A DNA stretch of 64,000 bases from Panax quinquefolius (GCA_020205615.1 CM035166.1:88589043-88653042), one strand, 5' to 3'. Shown: positions 36,264-49,680, counted from the first letter of the stretch. Translations and numbers: made by a program. Notes: generated by a model not told the origin, from the letters alone.

Positions 36264-36271
36264 TATATATA
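36264..36271 (+). promoter_or_regulatory. TATA box of LTR P
   Basis: TATATATA in GTTTTCTATATATACAAAG, followed by GAGAGAGAAAGAG at 36330. Best plus-strand core-promoter match in this LTR. Confidence 0.5.
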
Positions 36272-38629
36272 CAAAGCTAGAGTTGGATTTTTGTTGTTTT
36301 ACAAAGCTTGTCCAAAGATATATATATAGAGAGAGAAAGAGCTAGAATCATATAATCCTTCTACTTCTAAGCAAACCAATAGGCGTTTATCAAGAACGAT
36401 AATTGCTTCAAAGGTAAATTCTCATAGACCGTCATCTTCATCTTTTTCGATTTCTTTCTCGTAGAAGAATCGTAGATTGGTGGAGCATGTTTATTGAGGA
36501 GATATAAGGATGCCTATTAATGGCCAAATCATTGGTAGGTCATGACCAAATAGAAATCGTAAGTGTTTACGCGAGTTAAAAACCATAAACGTCTAGAACG
36601 TTGACTTAGTTATTAATGAACGTTTTGAAAACCGTTATAGCTAAGGAATGTGCCTATTCATTGGTTAGGATGTAGATATGAAGTCCATGGAGTATTCCAT
36701 GTGATTTGGCTTAGAAAACATTAGTAACGAAGTTATGGAGAATTTTACAGAAATAGACGTTAAACGTCAAAAACGTAAGAAGCTCGGATTAAAGGTCAAA
36801 AGTCGCCGTGTGACTTGGAAACATTGGTTTCCAATGTCAACACGTGAGATAAGGTAATTAAGAGTCGTTGGCGAAAGAATAGTCGCATTCCGACTTATAA
36901 CGAAGAAAACGAGCATTGAACGGACAAAAATGTTAAACGAACGCTTAAAAATGAACTTAAAGGTGAATTCCGAGTTAACGAATTCGGAAATATGAAATTC
37001 TTATATGAACATGTAAAGGATGTGATTCCTGACTTGTAGGCTTTTGAATGGGTCAATTCGGATGTAAAACGAACAAATTAGGAAGTCAGGAGTTTCGTTT
37101 AGAAACTAAACTGTTTTGGCCAACTGGTGCATAGACTTCTGTAGCATGCAATACTCAGACTTCGGCCGAAAGTACCTTGCTAACTTTCGCCACACAGTGC
37201 CACTAAAATACAACGATCTTGCGTACTGCAAGCTGCAGTGATGAAAAATGTTGACCAAGTTAGGTTTTGTTCCATTTTGAATGTTGACCTAAAGTAAGAA
37301 GTTAAAGGTACTTAAAGTACATAATAAGACTTACCTTAAATCACTTATAAGGTGTTAATGTAAGAAGATCTGGTAAGGTTTAATAGAAATTAAACAAAGA
37401 ACGCGAAGACGTAATAAGTAAATCGTGAATGGCATTCAATGTTGGTATTTAACCAATAATGATCAAATGTTGGATAATGACATAAAAACGTTAATGAGAC
37501 GTAACAAAGTATAGGAAGTCGAATCGACTTTAGTAACGAAGTTAATTCAAATAAGACATAGAAGAGAAAAAAGTTGGTTAGAACCGTAAAGTTAGTTTGT
37601 TTGATAACTAATTACAGTGTGCTATGTGAATGTATCATGTAGATCCTGTAAAGACTGAGAATAGTTGAATTGTTTATTCGAAGATGCTTGAAGGCAAGTC
37701 TTTCTTAAACACTTGTCTAACCTTCGAGTTAGCCAAGTTTTTACGTGATGCATGTTATACAATGCATGAATGATTTTAAAGAAAGAGTCGATGCCTATTT
37801 TTATTCTGCTAGACTAATACTGAAGAGTTGATTGATTTTTTTACAAGTCTTTCGATATAGAACTGTTAACGCTATCCTATGTCAAGTATTTGGTACGGAT
37901 GTAAAGGTAAGTTTATCTATGTATAAACAAAAGTATTTTTCATCGATTATTCGATGGGCACGCGAGGTTGCCAAATGTTGAACGTAAATACGTTTAACGT
38001 AAGAGTGTTGATCAACATAGAGTACAATAGGCTGATCACCTAGAAGTGCTCGTAAGTAAAGAAGGGTGGATGGCCTTGGTTCCAGATATCCTTTTCAAGT
38101 AAGAAAACGAAAAGAGTATATTCATGGTCTATTGACCGGTTCATCATTCCTAAGCTATTATATATACTTGGGAATTGTTGTGATGACATGAGAAGTACTA
38201 GTCAAATATTTCGTAGTGCTTCATAAATAATTGTTCAAATCTGAAATTAAAGCATGTAAATGTTCTTGTGATATTCATATGATTCTTTGTTAAGAATTGC
38301 TGAGCTAGTTATGCTCATTCTTGCTTGAACAATATGTTTCAGACTAAAGTTTGAAATGAACCGAGAGTTCTAAGAGAGATAAAGGCAAGGCTAAGATGGA
38401 CAATTAATCGTCCTGTAATAGACTAGTGTATTTGTATGTAATATACTCATGAAGAATAATGTATGTATTCGGTTAATGAACCTGGGAAAGGATTTATTAC
38501 AAATGAAATATATAGATAGTAATTACACTCATTTTGTTGTTATCTCAATGGAATGATTGTATGGATTGTAGTATCGTGGAGCACCATCTGTCGGGTAAGA
38601 AGATACCCGAATTTAGGGGCGTCACAGGT

Positions 38630-38641
38630 TGGTATCAAAGC
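38630..38641 (+). promoter_or_regulatory. Primer binding site of element P
   Basis: TGGTATCAAAGC, one base from TGGTATCAGAGC, three bases after the LTR end CA. A G-rich stretch (38664-38671) follows in the leader. Confidence 0.75.
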
Positions 38642-38874
38642 ATTAGGTTATAAAACTTAAGGGGTGGGGGGGGAAGAACCTTAGGCTAATAACCTCGTTA
38701 GGAAAGGAAGAGTCCGAAAAAAGTTAACTCGAGACAAATGAGTTAATAGGGTATTGAGGAAACTCAGTACCGAAAGATTTAAAAGATGGAAAGTAACCTT
38801 AAATGGATTAAATGTGATTTGTGCTTATATTATTGTGTATTACGCACTAATCAATTTGTGATTTGTGATTAAAT

Positions 38875-39097
38875 GTGATCAGCGAGGAGTCCGTGAACCG
38901 AGTTGAGATAGTACCCGTACCTATAGCAGACATACCGGTAGTGATTCAAGAAGAGTCAGAGCCCGAGGAATATTACTCGGAGGAGGACTATTCTGAGGAG
39001 ACCATGGAAATAGCATCATATTTGAATATGATGATTGATGTTGAGGATGATATGGAGGTGACATCGATTAATACAGTGATGCCTACCCTAGAGTCGA
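38875..39097 (+). pseudogene. Leader ORF upstream of gag in element P, first part
   Basis: Opens at a GTG (38875) in a frame with no upstream ATG before a stop; the first ATG in frame is at 39004. The protein is strongly acidic (EESEPEEYYSEEDYSEE). It is cut at 39097 by the 24-kb insertion A2. After removal of the insertion and one copy of the 5-bp duplication, the frame continues without shift at 63261. Unrelated to gag by sequence. Additional ORFs before gag are known in some plant gypsy lineages (for example Ogre), but this one is not recognised. Confidence 0.45.
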
Positions 39098-39294
39098 TGT
39101 GACAACCCCAAAATAGGTTCATTCCATCCAACCCATTCTGAGTCGCCAAATACATGGTACAGAAAACAACTACAACTTTATTACAACAATTGTCGTGCAA
39201 AATACAACAACTCATGTGTTGTGAGTTTTGATACAAATATATATATCAACTGTGACTCTTGACACCAACTTGGGTAGAACGTCACCATGACATC

Positions 39295-39783
39295 TTACAT
39301 AAAGGTATAGTCAAAAACTGTTTTCGAAATTAAAATCTTTGGGAAGTGCTCAAGGAAACCTTCGTACATGGGAGGCCGTGCTTCCAGGTTATGATAGATA
39401 TCATATGGCCACAAAATTATCCTTGGTTGACCCAATAGACCCCAAAGAAAAACGAGAAGATTACTATCATATTCTTTCCAATGGTGAGTCTTCTCTTGAC
39501 ATATCATTATCTCCACTGTCTCTAATTGAGAATTATACTTCAAACAAACACCAAGATCATATAGGTAGTGCGCGTAGATATACTCAGTAAGTGGATGTGC
39601 ACAACCCTGTCTTATGATGACACGAGGTTGTATGTGTTTAGACATCTTGTATGATAGTGGCAAAACACCATTCCAACGTTGGGTTTGCCTTACCCTATAT
39701 GATTCACCAAATATAACTACTAAAAGATGTATACAACACACTTGTCTATACTGTTTAGGGAGAACTCCACAACTAGAGACCAC
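39295..39783 (-). CDS. 162-codon ORF of unknown function inside the family A LTR
   Basis: Full-length open frame starting MVSSCGVLPKQY and ending FDYTFM. Features: Cys/His scattered (QGCAHPL, EKTHHW), aromatic-rich, no signal peptide; a short hydrophobic patch near residue 18 and another near 118 (LLVFLWGLLG) are too short for confident membrane segments. Orientation is the same as the element's transcript and position is the U5-proximal part of the LTR. Relative to sister LTRs (families B, C, D) this ~560-bp segment replaces about 120 bp, so it looks acquired. Counterparts: 59796-60287 intact, 12283-12684 intact but shorter, 7190-7408 plus 25457-25695 broken. I do not recognise the product; a captured fragment of a host or element gene is possible. 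The substitutions between copies look largely neutral, so function is unproven. Confidence 0.4.
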   Translation of the reverse strand: MVSSCGVLPKQYRQVCCIHLLVVIFGESYRVRQTQRWNGVLPLSYKMSKHIQPRVIIRQGCAHPLTEYIYAHYLYDLGVCLKYNSQLETVEIMICQEKTHHWKEYDSNLLVFLWGLLGQPRIILWPYDIYHNLEARPPMYEGFLEHFPKILISKTVFDYTFM

Positions 39784-40253
39784 CGTTCTATTCCCTTATT
39801 ACCCCCACTCGACCCAGCTACACTCTTATTACCTGAAAGGAATTGTGAAGCAAAAGGGTGAACACAACTAGCTCAGTAAAGAATATCATGACTAAAGATA
39901 ATTAAATTATCAATATCCTTCATCAATAATAAATCAGAGATTTAGAACATATGGTAGATGATAAAACTTTTCAACCATAGTTGCAGCGGAACGAGCAATC
40001 CATTAGAAGAGTCAAATAGACCACAAAGTCTATTATCTTCTCCATGTTAAAAGTCCACCAACAATGTTTTATCCCTGTAACATCAATCAACAGTTCCTTT
40101 CCACAATCATGTGAATAACTCATAATCATAATTGTGATTCTAAATTCATCTTCTCATCCAGGACGAAGATAATTTTTATCACCTGTCTTTACCTGAAACA
40201 TCAAAGATCATGGTTATACCAAATCATAGTTCCTGTTCATAATCATACTAATA

Positions 40254-40560
40254 AATTCATCTTTGCACTACGGGCCAAAGATATTCATTAACAGTTCATC
40301 TTTGCACTACAGGCCAAAGATATTCAACAACTAGTAATCTTTGCACTACGGGCCAAAGATATTCAACAACAGTTCATCTTTGAACTACATGTCAAAGATA
40401 TTCAACAACATATCATCTTTGCACTACGGGCCAAATATATTCATCAACAATTCATCTTTGTACTATAGGCCAAAGATATTCCTCAACAGTTCATATTTTC
40501 ACTACAGGCCAAATATATTCATCAACGGTTCATATTTGCACTACAGGCCAAATATATTAA
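40254..40560. repeat. 39-bp hairpin array in LTR A2
   Basis: Eight units, spacing 39 bp. The stem ATCTTTG/CAAAGAT is kept while loops vary (CACTACGGGC, AACTACATGT, TACTATAGGC). The last unit has the changed stem ATATTTG/CAAATAT. Confidence 0.85.
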
Positions 40561-40914
40561 TATCTCAAAGAAATATATAATCATTTCAAAATTTATATAA
40601 ACAATAATTATAACCATGTTGATCATTTCACCTTTGCATTTAAGCTAAAGATATTCAATTATAAATTCAATGGTCATGATCATACTAGTCAACAATTCAA
40701 CTTTGCACTACTGGCCAAAGAGAACCCATAGTCATAATCATACCAATAATCTATCCATCTTTACACTCAAGTCAAAGAGAAATTAATATCATCATTAGGG
40801 TTATAAAAATGTTATATATGATAATAAAAATAATATAATCAACATATAGATTTAATCTCAAGAGTAATATTCATAACTCAACTATAATTTGGTTAGAAAA
40901 AGAAACCAATTTTG

Positions 40915-41012
40915 TCATGAATAGTAACTCGTGAATAGTAACCCATGAATAGTAATTTCATGAATAGTAACTCATGAATAGTAACTCGTGAATAGTAACT
41001 CATGAATAGTAA
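40915..41012. repeat. 14-bp tandem array in LTR A2
   Basis: About seven GAATAGTAACTCRT units. Same word arrays at 45003-45092, 47112-47200, 52798-52885, 58798-58895 and 61454-61566, in families A, C and D. Confidence 0.85.
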
Positions 41013-43130
41013 ACCCGACACAAAAATGTAGAAATTCCACAATAAAATCCATACCAATATTTCGGTATAATGATATTGAAATAACATTTCTTAAATTTAT
41101 AAACAATTTATTTTAATTGTTTACACTTTACTAAATAATGCATTTAATCATCCTAAAATTCCAAACTCATAAGATTTCATCACCAATAACCAAAACCCTC
41201 ATCAAAAATCTGCATATACCTCATATAGGATTCTCAAGCCATAAAATCCTATTTTCCAATTTTCTTACTTCACATAACATATTTAATTCATTTACTCATA
41301 ACTAGTCCATTTTTATGAAAAATACCAAATCAGTACAAACAAATTTTCTTTTCTGAGATTTAGTATAATATAGTCCCATATTGAACATATATTTTTCTCA
41401 TAATTTTAAAAATCATTTATTATTTTTCATATGGCCAAAACAAAATAGAATATTTAGATATTTATCAAAATTGTACTTTTATCCAAAAATTCCAAAATTT
41501 ACAAAGCATACTTCTATCATATACATGTACTCTCAATAAAAATTTTACCAATTTTGGAGCTAACCACAAGGAGTTATAAGGGTTTACTTTTAAAATAGTC
41601 TTTTCTCATAAAATTCATAACTCATAATCTATACATCCAAAAATGGCCATTTTTGGACACAATCTAGAAAACTCATCAAATTATCATTTCAAATTTTTTC
41701 CAGAATTTTTGAAGGTCGGAAAAATTCTAAACCGAAAAACATAACAACCCTTAAAATCTCTTACTATCCTTACCTCAAAAGAGCAAGACTTACATTGGAT
41801 ATCGGATATACATGAAGGAAACTTGCACTGATGAATAGCAACTCACCAAGTATCTAAATACTCACAAAATACACTCGATAATCTAGAGAGAAAAAAAAAA
41901 GAGAAAACTTATGAATTCTGGTGTGATTTTCAATTCTAACTTAGCCCTCTATTTATAGGAAAATGTTAGCACGCCGAAGCAGACTTGACCTGCTACCTAA
42001 TGGCTTTACCTGCTACTATTCCACCCACCAAAAATGGGGCCCACCAATTTCTAGAATTTTCCACCAAAATCATTTATAAACCTAATTTTCGAATCAGTCA
42101 CCTCTTAAAATTCATAACAAATCATTCGTTCATTTTTAATGGTTCAAAATTTGTGGACATATACTTAACTTATATATGTATAACATATTCAAAAATCACA
42201 ACGATCCAACGGTTATATTAAAAATTATAACTCACACAATAAAGCTGTAAGAACACTGATTTGATCTTTTAATACCTCCAATCTGACAAAATACTGATAA
42301 AATACCTCAACATTAATTCCTTCATTTATAACCTCATAAATAAATCCATCATTTATATCCACATCAAATAAATATTTCCTTATCATATAAATCAATAATT
42401 AATTATTCATAAATAATATTACAGAATCACAATAAAAACAACCAGGCAGTTCCCAAGAAAGAAGGGGCTTTCCAATAAGGATTTCTCCTTACTGGCGCGC
42501 AATTAGGTGACCAAACCTCTCCTTGACAGAACTCTCTAGACATTGCCAATAATGCTATCTAATAATATTATTCAAATAATATGAATTATTGATCTGATAA
42601 TGGAGATACTGTGCAGTGATAATTATTGAACAACAATAATATAAAATATAAACGTAGCAATTATTGAATCAATAAAATAAAATATTGAACAGTAACTACT
42701 GTAACAATTATTGAGTAGTGACTTCTTACGGAAAGATCAATAATTCAACAATACTGTGCAATACCGTGTGCTACTGTGCAACCACGCATATTACTGTATT
42801 TTAACCACCAGGTATTCCAACAGTGTTAACGGTAACAATTACACCATTATTTGTAAAAACTCAAACTTTGTCGTTTTCTTCATCCGACAGTTATCCGTTA
42901 TGGGGCCCACAGATGGCTGCGCCGTCGTACGAATATTCTCCGACAGAAAGAATATTCCACGACTAAACGAATATTCCCCGACAACAATGAATATTTTATA
43001 ACCACTTGCGTATTTTGAAAAAAATTTATATATCACCCTTAACTTTAACTTTTATCAATTTAACCATTTACTGAATAGTAATTATAAGAAAAATTGAATA
43101 CTTTTATTTCATAAAATTTGGGGTCTTACA

Positions 43131-43218
43131 ATCTCCCCTCCTTATGAAATTTCGTCCCCGAAATTTACGTACCTGGTATTTCAAAGAGTTGAGAATACCT
43201 TGCTTTCATTTCAGATTC
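43131..43218 (-). other. Polypurine tract and integrase tail scrap of A2
   Basis: Reverse polypurine tract ATCTCCCCTCCTT next to the LTR, then a remnant of the chromodomain end (MKARYSQLFEIPGT). Ends at gattc, the target site of element D. Confidence 0.75.
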
Positions 43219-45600
43219 TGTGACGCCCCCAAAATTAGGTATACATCACCCATCTTGAGTCGCCAGATACATGGTACAGAATTTAAATATAACTTAATAA
43301 TACAACTATCGTGTACAATACGACAAAACATAAACTGTGAGTTTGAATACAAATATTGTCTACTAGAGATTATACAAACTCAAAAGGAGTCTTCATTACA
43401 ATTATTATCACACTATTTAACAGAATAGTGAGGACTACTAATGCACCATCTAGGACCATCACTCTGTTCCCCGACTAGTCCCAGCTACGTTCTCATTTCC
43501 TGAAGAGAACAGTGAAAGAAAGGGTGAGCTCAACTTGCAGAATAATTTATCGTTAGCCTTCAACAGTGTTAAACTGATAAAATATAACAATTATCAAGTT
43601 TAACTGTAGCGGAACAAGCAAACCATTAGCAGAGTCAAGTAGGGAATAAAATATACTATCTTCTATGACTTAAAAGGTTTTTCATCACTTTTATCGCTGG
43701 GACTCAGCTTAATAAATAATCCACATCATCGAATCACCCCTGCACTATGGCCAAGGATATTCTTTAGTATCACGACCACGAATTATCCATGCACTACGGC
43801 TTAAGATAATAATGTTTTCATCAACGGTCCTGATCATCCCATAAAACAATTCATCCTTCCACTACGGCCAAAGAGAATCCATAGCCATAATCATACCAAA
43901 AACTGTCCATCAATGCACTACGGGCCAATGAGGACTTTTTCCACATCATTTATAACATTACGGTTATGATTACACCGAATAATCTCTGGTCACAGATGAC
44001 TTTCAACAAAATATAAACATGAGGATGATGACAATGATATAAGAATTCAATAAAACAAGTTCAAGAATTAATTTATCCGAGAACCGATAACGTTCAAATT
44101 GTCAACATGATATCGCTTTGTAGAGTAAAATTCAAGAATGCTCGAGAAGAATATTTCCATAAAAAGATCTTTGGATGAAGCGCAAATATCAAAGATATTC
44201 CACTAATTTCATGAGTATAGAAGTCAAAGTTTTAACCAACCGAGTATAATAAAGAATGGAATAACAAAAGAAATCACCACGCATGCGATAGATCAAGACA
44301 AACAGGCGAGTTATTCCAATGAGAATAATAAAGGATGGAACTAGGTCCCAGGCGTAAGCGCATGCACAAGATATTACGGCGAATAATAAATAATGGAACC
44401 GGTCCCGGCGTAAACGCATGCGAGACGAGGATATTACGATAGAATAATAAATAATGGAACAGTCCAACAGAAAGCGCTTATGACGAGGATATTCGACGAA
44501 TAATAAAGAGCGAGAATATTTAGAAGAATGTCACCATGTATAGGGTAGCAGCGTACAACAAGTTATTCCAATGAATAATAAATAATGGAATAATGAAGTT
44601 CTCTTCATGAATACAAAAGAAATAACACCCCTTACCGTAAAAAGAAACTGAATATCGAAGTAGGAAGTAGCAAGAATACTTTTCTATAGGTTCTCTTATA
44701 ATTCTCTCTCTAGAGTTTCAGTGAATTCGTAAGAAATAATGAAAGAATGAGCTTCTATTTATAGGAAAATGGAATGAATAGTAACTAATTCATGAACGGT
44801 CCAGATTGATTTATTATTAAATGGACGGTCCATATTGGTTTACTATTAAAACTTAAAACAACGGTCCATATTGATTTACTATTATAACTCCACCAGCGGT
44901 CCATATTGACTTACTATTATATCTTCAACCAACGGTCTGAAAAATTAGCACATCTCCTCATGGAATAATATTGTACCCAAATACCCGAATGCACAATACT
45001 AGAGTGAATAGTGAATAGTAACTCATGAATAGTAACTCATGAATAGTAACTCGTGAATAGTAACTCATGAATAGTAACTCGTGAATAGTACTCTAACACG
45101 AAGAGTGTCCCGAATACCCAATTGAACAATATATCATATTATGCAGATGATACTGTAACAATAATTGAATCAATAATATGAGAGATATGATGCAGCAATT
45201 ACTGTAGCAATAATTGAGTATAACTGAGTGACTTCTCACGTAAGCATCAATAATCAATACGGTGTGCATCATCAACCAAGCGTGACATCGTACTTTTAAC
45301 TTAAGGGTGTTTCAACAGTTAACGGTAAAACTTTCGCCGTTATTTTCATAAAGTATTTTTGTCGTTTTCTATCCGACAATAATTCTGTTGTGGGGTCCAC
45401 CAATAATTGTACCGTCGTGCACGGATATTCCCGATAAAAGAATATTCCCACCAATCGAATATTATACAACCACTTGCTTACTTTGTAAAATTTGTAAATA
45501 TTACCCGCAACTATAACATTACATCAAATCAACACCATAATATAAAAAAAAATTATTTCGCAAAAATTAAATCTTTATTCATAAAATCTTGGGTCTCACA
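43219..45600 (-). repeat. 3' LTR of element D (2.38 kb)
   Basis: TGTGACGCCCCC to GGGTCTCACA. Single hairpin units at 43730-43930, TATA 44755-44764, about four 30-bp ACGGTCCATATTGATTTACT-type units at 44790-44940, 14-bp array 45003-45092. Region 44330-44500 shows many small differences from 58010-58220 in the partner LTR, centred on CAG/CTG/CCGG-like words. Confidence 0.85.
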
Positions 45601-46039
45601 ATCTCCCCTCCTTATGAAATTTCGCCTTCGAAATTTACGACGCGATACTGGTATCTTAGAAGAGGTGAGGATACCTTGACTTCATTTTGATTCTAATTCT
45701 TGAGGTATAACCTTTGAGTGTTGAATACGATCCTTCTTATCCAAGATTTTAACACGTATCTCCTCATACGTTAAATCTTCTGCAATCTCGTCCGGTTCTA
45801 AATTAATAATGTGGTTCGGGTCGTCCACGTATTTACGTAACATCGATACGTTAAAAATGTTATGAACACGTGACATACTTGGCGATAAAACGAGTCTATA
45901 AGCCACAGTTCCTATTCGATCAAGGATTTCAAATGGGCCAATAAAATCGAGGGTTGAGATTTCCTCTCTTCATCGATTCTTGCTTCTAGAATAACGCCCT
46001 TTCGAACCTTCTTCTTCACATTCATTAGCTCAGAGTATG
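45601..46039 (-). pseudogene. Polypurine tract and integrase C-terminal remnant of element D
   Basis: After the tract (45601-45614), the 45682-45906 frame reads YRLVLSPSMSRVHNIFNVS, then LEPDEIAEDLTYEEIRVKIL, matching the M1 integrase tail. The chromodomain proper is mostly deleted (about 45615-45690). Upstream it jumps at about 45960 to a piece near the RNase H/integrase boundary. It ends at atgta, where C' is inserted. Confidence 0.7.
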
Positions 46040-48806
46040 TATGTGACAACCCCAAAATAGGTCCAATCCACCCAACCTATTCTGAGTCGCCAAATACATG
46101 GTACAGAAACAACTACAACTTTATTAAAACAATTATCGTGCAAAATACGAAAACACATAAACTATGAGTTTAAATACAAATATTGTCTTCTAGACAATAT
46201 TAACACTCAAATAAGTCCTCATTACAATTATTGATACACTATTTTACAAAATAGTGAGGACTACTAAAACAACTGTCTTGAACCATTACTCCACACCCCG
46301 ACTAGTTCCCGTTATATTCTCGTCTCCTGAGAAGAAAAATGGAACAAAAAGGAAAAGGGTGAGCTCAACTATCCCAGTAAAGAATATTATGACTAAGATA
46401 ATGTACAACAAATTATCCTTAGTCTTCAACAGGGAAAAATCTGATAGAATACAATAAACAACATGTTTTAGATCAACAACTGCAGCGGAAACAACAATTC
46501 ATTAGAAGAGTTAAGTAGAGAATGAAATCTACTATCATCTATGAATTTAAAAGTCCATCATCAATATTTTATCCCTGTAACATCAATCAATATACATCAT
46601 AAATCAAATATTCATCTTTGTACTACAGGCCAAAGATATTCACCAGTTGGTCATGTTCATCTAAACACCTGTTCATCTTTGCACTACGGGCCAAAGATAT
46701 TCATCATAAAATCATTCATCTTTGCACTATAGGCCAAAGATATTCATCATAAAATCATTCATCTTTGCACTACAGGCCAAAGATATTAAGTTATATCATC
46801 ATTTAGGACTGAGGATGATGAAAAATATTTTAAAGAAAATGAATCCAGTGAAACAAAAGAACAAATATTAAGGATTCGTACTTTAAACAATCCAAGTTCA
46901 AAAATACTTCATAAATAACCAGAGTGGAGTAAAATTCAAGAATGATCAAAACATGGATACAATTAAAGCTAGTATCCATAATAGATATTTTGGACGAAAA
47001 ATGAAAATTTAATTTTTCTGTGAATAGTGCCGTATTCGTGAATAGTGCCGTATACGTGAATAGTAACTCCGACACCAGAAGATAGAAATTTCACAAAAAA
47101 CATCATCATGCTTCATGAATAGTACTCGTGAATAGTAACTCGTGAATAGTAACTCATGGATAGTAACCCGTGAATAGTAACTCATGAATAGTAACCCCGA
47201 CATGAAAAAGTTCCAAATTTGATAAATACTTCCAACCAATATTTCGGCATAATGATATTGAAGAAATAATATCATTTGAGAAGAAAATAACATCCCTTAC
47301 CTCAAAAGGATAGTACTTCTGACTAGAATACTTGATATAGTGCTGAAAGAACTTGCACCGTATAGCAATACTCAAAGTACTAAAATACTAATAAAATACG
47401 TTCGATATTATAGAGAGAGAAAGAGAGAGAAAACTTTAGTTTCTGGTGTGATTTTCAATTCTAACCTAAGCACCCTATTTACAGAAATTGCATAGAAATT
47501 AAAGTAAAATTTAATATAATAATAATATATTTATATAAATTTTCCTTAGCCCACTTTTTTGGTCTAGACATCAGCCACTAACCCACCAAAATCACAAAAA
47601 ACGTTTTTGTTAAAATAAATATTTAAAACTTTCAAAAATCAATTATTTCGGAACTTCAATAATTCATAATAAATAGCCCTTTTATCATAAAATTTGAATC
47701 TCGCGACTTTTTATAGGAAATTCAATTCTCTTCAACTTTGCAGAAGAAAGCTTTTTCCAAATTCTAAACAAAAATTGACCGAAATCCATATACGGACGAT
47801 TTTACAAGCTATAATCAAATTTCAGTCAAGAAATGGGGTTCACCGACACACAAAACATGTGTTAATCATTTAATGCAACAAAAATACTCTTTCTCATCAT
47901 ATACTCATATATCCCACATTCATTATAAAAATATCATCATTATTATATTATAATAATATAATAAAATATTATTTTATCGAGAAAAGATAAAATATCAATT
48001 TTAACAATTGTCACTTTAAAAATTTTCTCCATCTATATCCACATAAAATCAATATTTTCCTCATCATATAAATTAATAATTAATTATTCAAAAATAATAT
48101 TACAGAATCACAATCACAACCGGTAGTTCCGGGAAAGATGGGGCTTTCAATAAGAATTTCTCCTTCTTGGCGCGCAATTAGGTGACCAAACCTCTCCTTG
48201 AAGCGAACTTTCTAGACATTGCCAATAATGTTTTCTAATAATATTATTAGGATAATATGAATTATTGCTTCGATGATAGAAAATCTTCGTGTAGTGACAA
48301 TTATTGAAACAACAAGTAATATAAAATATCAACGCAAGCAATTATTGAATCAATAAAATAAAATACTAAACGGTAATTCTCGTAACAATTATCGAGTAGT
48401 GCCCTTCACGTAAGAATCAATAATTGGTGCAATACCGCAAATCTTCTTGTGCAACAACGCCAGACATCTTGTGTTTTAACCACCGGGTATTCCAACAATA
48501 TTAACGGTAACAACTGCGCCGTTATTTATAAACAACTTATACTTGTCGTTTTCTTCATCCAATCGCTTTCCGTTATGGGCCCACACAAGGCTGCGCCGTC
48601 GTACGAATATTCCCCGACAGTAAGAATATTCCACGACCAAACGAATATTCTCCGACAACAATGAGTATTTTATAACCACTTGCTTATTTAAAATATTTGC
48701 GCATTTTACCCATAACTAACCACATTAATCAAATCAACCCCTTACTATTTCAAAATAATAATTAGAGGAATTTAAATTTTCATTTATAAAAAGTTGGGGC
48801 CTTACA
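46040..48806 (-). repeat. 3' LTR of C' (2.77 kb)
   Basis: TGTGACAACCCC to GGGGCCTTACA. Hairpin array 46608-46790; 18- and 14-bp units 47020-47072 and 47112-47200. The TATA equivalent at 47475 reads CTATTTACAG, a mutated form shared with the partner LTR (53162), so the element may have been mobilised with a weak TATA. U3 hairpin decayed at 48149; GAATATTC trio at about 48606-48651. Confidence 0.85.
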
Positions 48807-49526
48807 ACCTCCCCTCCTTATGAAATTTTGTCCTCGAAATTGACATGCGTAGGACATGCTCCTTCCCATCCAAGATCTTGACTAGTACCTCCTCATACGT
48901 TAAATCTTCTGTTATCTCGTCTGGTTCTAATTCAATAATGTGGTTCGGGTCGTCCACATATTTACGTAACATTGATACGCGAAAAATGTTATGAACACGC
49001 CATCATACTTCAGAAGTTTAAAAGCGATTCTAGGCCACAGCAGTTCCTATTCGATCGAGGATTTCAAATGGACTAATAAATCGAAGGTTTGAGCTTTCCT
49101 CACATCATCGATTCTCGCTTTTGGAATAACGACTTCTTGCATCTTCTTCTTCATATTCATCAACTCCAGGTCTGTAGCTTGAGCATCTTTAAATTTATCG
49201 ATTAAAGTCGATTCTAATCGTATATTTACTATCTTCATGTAGGTTCATATATTCGCACTTGTAAATGCATACGATCTTCTGCTCAACGCGTCAGCTACCA
49301 CGTTCGCTTTTCTAGGATGGTATGGTCAGAACATGTGCCGAAATGAGTCTCCTCTTGAGTTCTTCGAAGCTCTTCCCACATTCCTTGCTCCATTCGAATT
49401 TTGTATCTCTACTAGTCAGCTGCATTAATGGAATAGCGATTCGAGAATAACCTTCAACGAATCTCCGATAATAACCAACTAAGCCTAGAAAGCTACTTAT
49501 TTCGATTACTGACTTAGGTTGCTCTC
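48807..49526 (-). pseudogene. Pol remnants of C': integrase tail, RNase H end, RT end
   Basis: 48807-48820 polypurine tract. 48840-49030: integrase tail with chromodomain deleted. 49047-49238: short frame matching the region between RNase H and integrase (TDLELMNMKKKMQE). 49250-49320: RNase H end. 49325-49526: RT connection region (homologous to 33790-33985). Integrase core, RNase H core and RT catalytic core are absent. Several joints are blunt deletions compared with M1. Confidence 0.7.
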
Positions 49527-49680
49527 AACTGTGACTCATATCCCAATCTTGGATAGCACGTCACAATGGCACCTATCGATTTACACCGCCTTACGAATAT
49601 AGCGTCCCTACAGAGAGTTTGGTTTGGTGCATTCCACAAAGGAAGTCACCGGATAGAGGCTAAGGTACCAACTCACAGTA
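49527..49680. other. 150-bp module replacing the RT core in C'
   Basis: Begins aactgtgactcatatcccaa and contains ggatagcacgtcacaatgg. It is not pol sequence. A diverged version lies at the same joint of element D (54925-55060). Its first ~47 bp also occur at 7126, 12203, 12236, 39247 and 59750. Confidence 0.6.

Larger units (their letters stand above)
35356..38626 (+). repeat. 5' LTR of element P (3.27 kb)
   Basis: TGTAACGCCCGAG to AGGGGCGTCACA, followed by the primer site. Its terminal words resemble the reverse complement of the other families' ends. No reading frame of note. TATA box at 36264; a perfect hairpin lies 56 bp upstream of it. No tandem array of the kind found in the - strand LTRs is seen. 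Confidence 0.85.
39098..43130 (-). repeat. 3' LTR of A2 (4.03 kb)
   Basis: TGTGACAACCCC to GGGGTCTTACA. Contains the 162-codon ORF, hairpin array 40254-40560, 14-bp array 40915-41012, TATA 41949-41958, U3 hairpin 42474-42500 and GAATATTC at 42931, 42950 and 42969. It is about 375 bp longer than its partner at 59599, which lacks sequence equivalent to about 42025-42485. Confidence 0.85.

Noticed and set aside
39339..39590. Plus-strand 83-codon ORF opposite the LTR-A ORF (also 59840-60091)
   Set aside because: The equivalent frame has a stop in the 12283-12684 copy while the minus frame stays open in it; taken as a shadow.
40254..40560. Regular 39-bp repeats resembling a CRISPR array
   Set aside because: Spacing is regular because whole units are tandem copies; there are no unique spacers, no cas genes, and the context is a plant LTR.
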